Assembly: GCA_022818135.1 (NCBI GenBank) | Contig: JAFMSR010000009.1 | Span: forward strand, 13,863,827 to 13,927,826 | DNA length: 64,000 nt | Direction: 5' to 3' | From: Saxidomus purpurata | Taxonomy: Eukaryota; Mollusca; Bivalvia; Venerida; Veneridae | Shown: one piece after another, positions 59,700 through 64,000 of the stretch | Layout of the letters: every line of letters begins with the position of its first letter | Position numbering within the stretch: the stretch's first letter is position 1 | Notes under the pieces: generated by a model | Database searches by the model: none | Told to the model about the DNA's origin: nothing | The model's input: only the letters and a program-made list of their open reading frames with translations | Translations under genes and position numbers: made by a program

Positions 59700-60420
59700 A
59701 TTTGTTATTATTAAAGTTGTAAATTTAATGTTTTTAGACAATATCGGTACTGTTAAATACCAACATGTCAGGGTGTCTAAATTCAATTCAAGTCCCAGTT
59801 ATGTAAAATCGGTTGTATATACATTTACTTTATATTCTTGCTTTTGGTTCTATCGTTTTCCCCATGGAGGGGATCATGTGATGATCTTCGCCGTCTGTCC
59901 ATCTGTCCTAGCCATTAACTCCCCCTACACTGATTACACCAGGAACTTGAAACTTTCCAACACTGTCACTATGTCCTCCTGGCAATGCACTATACTTTTA
60001 GACCCCATGGTCTTAAGCAGAGTGTGTTGGAGCAGGGCGGTGTCATTACATAATATATACAATACTGTCTATAAAAAGAGTAAACTTAGGCATATGACAC
60101 TCAAACTTGGTATGCAGGTTGGTCAAGACTAGTCGTTGTCACTACATGATAAATACAACACTGCCTATATAAAAGATGACACTCAAACTTGGTATGCAGG
60201 TTGGTCATGGCTAGTAGAACATGCCTATCACTATACTGAGGTCGGAAGTTCAAAGGTCAAGGTCACTGTGACATTGAGAAGTGAAGTTATTTCTTGTCCA
60301 AAGTTAGTACGGCGCGGGAATACGAGATGGCGTGCCATAGACAAAAATCTAGATTGCTTTGTTGTCCTTGTTTTCTTTTTGAACAAATACTTGTGTGAAT
60401 TGTGTGAATTACTGTGAAAA
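59700..60420. repeat. Dispersed repeat with internal duplicated ~110-bp units
   Basis: 'actcaaacttggtatgcagg' occurs at about 60100 and 60181, with repeated 'acaatactg..tataaaa' blocks and a 'gttcaaaggtcaaggtcact' block at the end. The 134-aa and 93-aa ORFs overlap these repeats and show no domain. Confidence 0.6.
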
Positions 60421-60428
60421 TGTATAAA

Positions 60429-60501
60429 GGTGGACTGGTAGCTCAGTTGGTACAGCCGTCGCCTATTAGCGAACAGTCTCGGGTTCGAGTACCTGTCATG
60501 C
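60429..60501 (+). mobile_element. tRNA-like element (SINE head or tRNA pseudogene)
   Basis: A-box TAGCTCAGTTGG (about 60439) and B-box GGTTCGAGTACC (about 60482) are correctly spaced. The acceptor ends GGTGGAC and the 3' side do not pair well, so a functional tRNA is unlikely. Confidence 0.55.
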
Positions 60502-60849
60502 TTCTTGTTTTTCTTACTCTGTGTCATGTTTATACTGTAAATTTATAGTGTACTTTCAAATTGTATGTTTCATCGTTTAAAAGATTGTCGGCTTTTTTTC
60601 ACCTCTACATATACATGTACTATAACATGCTTGTTTAGTTGTCGCTTTCCGTGTTTGTGCTTTTCCGTCTTACCTAAGAGTATAGTCAATAAAATAATTA
60701 TATATCTAAACGCCATTATCAGTTTTGTCCATGAATGAAAGTTCAGGGACAGGTTGGCCCTTTATCGCTTTCCTGAGTTCCGTTGCAGTTCCAGGACACC
60801 TTCAAACCCTCTAGAATGTTATATTTTGAGAGAAAATCGAGTTATAGAG

Positions 60850-61180
60850 CGACTCAGTAAAAAACATGTATAGTTGATTTTAGTTCCCTGTCGGTAATGG
60901 ACGGGTTTGGGAACTTGAGGTTTGTGTGATCCGTCTGTCCCTCAATCCGTCCGCTAGTTCGAGTCCGTGCTGTAACTTCTACATACATTGACCAATTTCC
61001 AATTTGCTGCTCATTTCACAATGGTGTGTACATCCCGGTCTATACCTCCAAGGTCAAAGCAAACTTGGGACTCAACTTCTAACATATGACTCATGTATAT
61101 TGCAATACTTCGTGTCCTGACTTTAACTTCTACATGTATGGAGCAGTTTCCAAATAGAAATGCAACTTCACAAAGTTGTT
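60850..61180. repeat. Dispersed repeat fragment
   Basis: Blocks such as 'tgatccgtctgtccctcaat', 'gtgctgtaacttctacatac' and 'caaggtcaaagcaaacttgg' are repeat-like; 'taacttctacatacattga' recurs as 'taacttctacatgtatgga' near 61.13 kb. Confidence 0.45.
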
Positions 61181-62405
61181 GCAAATAAAAAGGGATGACA
61201 ACGAATATCCAGATATCAGTATATTCGTTCAGACATCCAAATATTCGGATCCGATATAGGTACCCGAGTATTTAGTAAATGTGGCAAAACAAAACCCACC
61301 GAAAATGAATTTTAATTAAACACTTGAATATTTACGTTTTGTTTTCGTGGTATATCCTCGAAGTACCAGTTTCAGTGACCCTAAGAATACTTCTGGCGGA
61401 ATCACCAAATCTTTTGAAAAAAACCTATTCTATGTATGGATTACTATTGTGTTATCTGTCCCCAATCTGTGTGATGTATAATAAAGTGGAAACTACTCCA
61501 ACAAAATATTTTGCGCTGTTTATCACAAACACACCTATTTGCATTACAGATACTCAGCCGTACCTATTTCAGTGACCCCTACTTTATTTGTAAACAAGTG
61601 ACAATAGCCGGTAATTGGCATTTGCGCAAAGTTGACTTTCACAAAGTGAAGAAAAAATAATTAATATCCAGAGTGAGCCTTGTTTATAATGAGATACAGA
61701 GCACATTCATTTTAATGGTTACACCATATATAAATACTATGAAGCACAAGGGGTGGGGTTCAAAGAGTGGGCAAAATTATGTTTTTTTATATATAAAATT
61801 TAATGGTATTGAGTTGTATTATACAACAAGAATCTGTTTACCATATCTCATAAAAATATGAAGACATTTGCCACCTTATTTAAAAAATATCAGATTTGAA
61901 AGTTAATCACCACTTCTCAGATCGGCCATTTTTCCGTGTAAAAGCTATAAGCAGATCATGTGCTCCAAAATTGTCTTTTATCAAGAAGTTCTTATTGGTC
62001 AGTTATATCTGCATACAAACAGAAAGAAAATAAGACAACAGTCGCATGAAGAAAGAGAATTAGTTGAAATTATGTTTTTGACCACAGATCAACATCTCAA
62101 CCTGAAAGTGTAAAAAAGTAATAAGAAAAAGGCTTCAAAATTAGGGTTACCCTAGAAATATCAACCACATGATTAAACTGTCGCTGTCAGCAACTTTTCT
62201 TCCAATCTGAAGAAAGCTAAAATGGTATAGTTCACAACCCTGGTATAAAAAGTTATCAAAAATATTGCACTTAGAAATGACTGCATAATTTCAAAGGGTC
62301 ACTGAAACAGGTCCTCCTACGATAAATACAGTCGATTAAGTGTCAGTTTGCAAATTATACACGGTGTCCATGGTGATGACACGTGCTGACTATTTTTAGC
62401 GATTG
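61181..62405. other. Intergenic, nothing recognised
   Basis: AT-rich. The longest ORFs (83 and 62 codons) have no signal peptide, domain or exon support. Confidence 0.45.
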
Positions 62406-62411
62406 ACAAAA

Positions 62412-63376
62412 GATAATAATAATAATAATAGCTTTATTTACCGAAGTTTACACATTTAGACATATGAAAACATATATTCTAATTTTCAATATGGCCTTCA
62501 AAGTAAAGAAACAAAAGAAAAAGCATTATACATAAAATAAATCACCTGGCAATGTTAACCCTTAATTAAAGAAAGACACATTTACATATAAGACAAACAT
62601 TCTGTTAATAAATGCATTCATACATAAACATCCACTGACAGACACTCAAAGGACATGAATATAAATTAAACATAATTATAAATATGTTAAAGAAAATGTA
62701 GATTAACTTATCATTCACTCAATAAATAATGCTTATAATTTCCTTTGAACGTTTTAAGTGTTTTCGAAGTACGTATATTTAAAGGAATGTCATTCCATAT
62801 ATTTTTGCTATAATTTGTGAATGATGTTTCCATGAATTTAGTACGAGGTGTTATCTGTAAGACAAGATCCTTGTTTGATACTGATCTTAACTGGTATGTT
62901 TTATTGTCAGAAAACGTTACAATATCTGCCAAATATGATGGGGCATTGTTATTCATAATTTTATATATCAGGACAGCACAGTGGTATTTGCATCGGTCTG
63001 AAAAACTCAGCCATTTTAATTCTTGGAATAGCTCTGCCGGTGGTGTTCGCATCGGTTTATTAAGTATTATTTTTGCAACTCGTTTCTGTAATATATTTAT
63101 CTTATTCACATAACTTCTTGTTCCTTTGCCCCAGACCGTACAACAGTAGTCAAATATGGGCAATATATATGCGTTAAAAAACATGACTTTCATTTCAGGT
63201 GTGAGGTAATATATTATGTTCTTTAACAGGGCAATTTTGTTATTCAGTTTTTTACAGACATTGTCAATTTGATTGTGCCAGGTTAGTTTATTGTCAACAT
63301 ATACTCCAAGTAACTTATGACAAGTAACTTTTTCTACAAACAAAATCATTTCAATTTCTTGTCCGTCTATAGAAGC
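62412..63376 (-). mobile_element. 5'-truncated LINE (CR1-like) with 3' (ATT)n end
   Basis: The minus-strand 3' end reads AATAAAGCTATTATTATT, like the AATAAAGAGATTATTATT of the element at 46.7 kb. It starts inside the reverse transcriptase ORF (SIDGQEIEMI near 63.37 kb), a typical dead-on-arrival insertion. Confidence 0.8.
62711..63376 (-). CDS. LINE reverse transcriptase C-terminal part (fragment)
   Basis: About 220 codons, open, with no upstream catalytic RT motifs (the YxDD region is missing through 5' truncation). The conserved post-catalytic segment is clear: KLLGVYVDNKLTWHNQIDNV, then YILPIFDYCCTVWG, NILQKRVAKIILN, and the terminal SKNIWNDIPLNIR block. It stops shortly before the 3' UTR. 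It is a relic of a LINE and is not a host gene. Confidence 0.85.
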   Translation of the reverse strand, partial: ASIDGQEIEMILFVEKVTCHKLLGVYVDNKLTWHNQIDNVCKKLNNKIALLKNIIYYLTPEMKVMFFNAYILPIFDYCCTVWGKGTRSYVNKINILQKRVAKIILNKPMRTPPAELFQELKWLSFSDRCKYHCAVLIYKIMNNNAPSYLADIVTFSDNKTYQLRSVSNKDLVLQITPRTKFMETSFTNYSKNIWNDIPLNIRTSKTLKTFKGNYKHYLLSE

Positions 63377-64000
63377 CTAAATTGTTTAACAGATCGCCCC
63401 ATTGATGCAAAAAGGAGTCAATTCACATTTTATACTTCTTGAGAAAATTGAGCTTTCAAGTTCGGATGTAAATTATAAATCACACAATGGCCTAATAAAA
63501 TGACAGTTGCTACCGATATACAGTTGTATAAAGGGTATAATTTCCTATATAGATGCACTTTGAGATGATTAAAGGTTTTCTCAATTTTAAAATAGATGTC
63601 TCATTTTTTTATAAATCAATATTAACTTCTGACAGTGCTAAATGGCGACATCTGTCATTTGTTTACTTTTTGTGTACATTAACAGTAATTAATTATGGAA
63701 CAGTGTTTTAACAGCAAAAAGTTGTCAAGTATATTTGTCACAATTGGAATATAAATAATTAACGGTTATTTTGTGTTTTAATCTTTATAAAGTTATTACA
63801 ATTGCTATTCTTCACATGCATGTATTAACTGTAACAACTGTTTAAAACAAGTGATGCCTAGAGACATTTCAGTTTGTTCAAGCAGATAGTTTTTTTTTCT
63901 TGTTTTCTAATTGAGTCTTGCTACATTTGCATCTAATGAACATGTCTTCTTCGTCTGTCTCATCATCAGCAGGTTGGCCTGGATTTCTGTCACAGATTGA
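63377..64000. other. Intergenic, nothing recognised
   Basis: AT-rich, without ORFs or clear repeats. Confidence 0.45.

Noticed and set aside
59728..60132. 134-aa ORF in the 59.7-60.4 kb region
   Set aside because: Lies across a dispersed repeat with internal duplications; no domain and no exon signals.
60429..60501. Functional tRNA gene
   Set aside because: A- and B-box are good, but the acceptor arms do not pair, so I call it a tRNA-derived element.

Overview
This is eukaryotic, metazoan DNA, most likely from a bivalve mollusc. It is AT-rich, has GT-AG introns, and is gene-poor and full of short dispersed and tandem repeats. The protein families present fit a bivalve: C1q-domain and kringle proteins, arginine-type ADP-ribosyltransferases (ARTs), CR1-like LINEs, tRNA-derived SINEs and foldback elements. 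No bacterial operons, CRISPR arrays or intact viral genes were seen. Gene models were built by hand from splice signals and reading phase. Family names come from recognised motifs, not from database searches.

Layout. 0.4-9.7 kb (+): 3' part of a coiled-coil gene resembling the ITPRID/SSFA2 family, with one in-frame TGA inside a long exon. 9.8-12.4 kb: dispersed repeats and nested tRNA-derived SINEs. 11.8-18.2 kb and 40.7-45.4 kb: two copies of a duplicated block, each carrying a complete two-exon gene for a secreted, probably GPI-anchored R-S-E mono-ADP-ribosyltransferase (266 aa each). 18.4-21.1 kb (+): a signal-peptide/kringle gene whose last exon is out of frame. 24.4-27.1 kb (+): a decayed DDE transposase gene with a SWIM zinc finger; its intron holds a ~400 bp palindrome. 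30.2-34.3 kb (-): a four-exon gene coding signal peptide, coiled coil, TSP1 and C1q, all joined in phase 1. 35.7-40.6 kb: two 30-bp minisatellites, the second about 2.45 kb long with a 691-bp higher-order repeat. 46.7-49.2 kb (-): a LINE with esterase and endonuclease ORFs but no reverse transcriptase core, inserted in a repeat whose empty version lies at 37.9 kb. 49.5-50.4 kb: a decayed 30-bp array. 50.9 kb: an orphan ART signal-peptide exon. 53.1-53.8 kb: a small inverted-repeat element around a MADF-like ORF. 55.6-57.2 kb (+): a third ART copy, broken by a deletion and frameshift. 58.1-59.6 kb: a large inverted-symmetry minisatellite. 62.4-63.4 kb (-): a 5'-truncated LINE.

Biology. The host genes other than the first are all secreted or cell-surface types (ART, kringle, TSP1-C1q), so this may be a locally expanding extracellular or immune-effector neighbourhood. 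The ART cluster shows birth and death in one window: two intact paralogues, one broken copy, one lone first exon and two relic exon fragments. The repeating module appears to be dispersed repeat, then 30-bp array, then ART unit. This grouping by function is inference; the motifs, exon phases, duplications and reading-frame breaks are read directly from the sequence.
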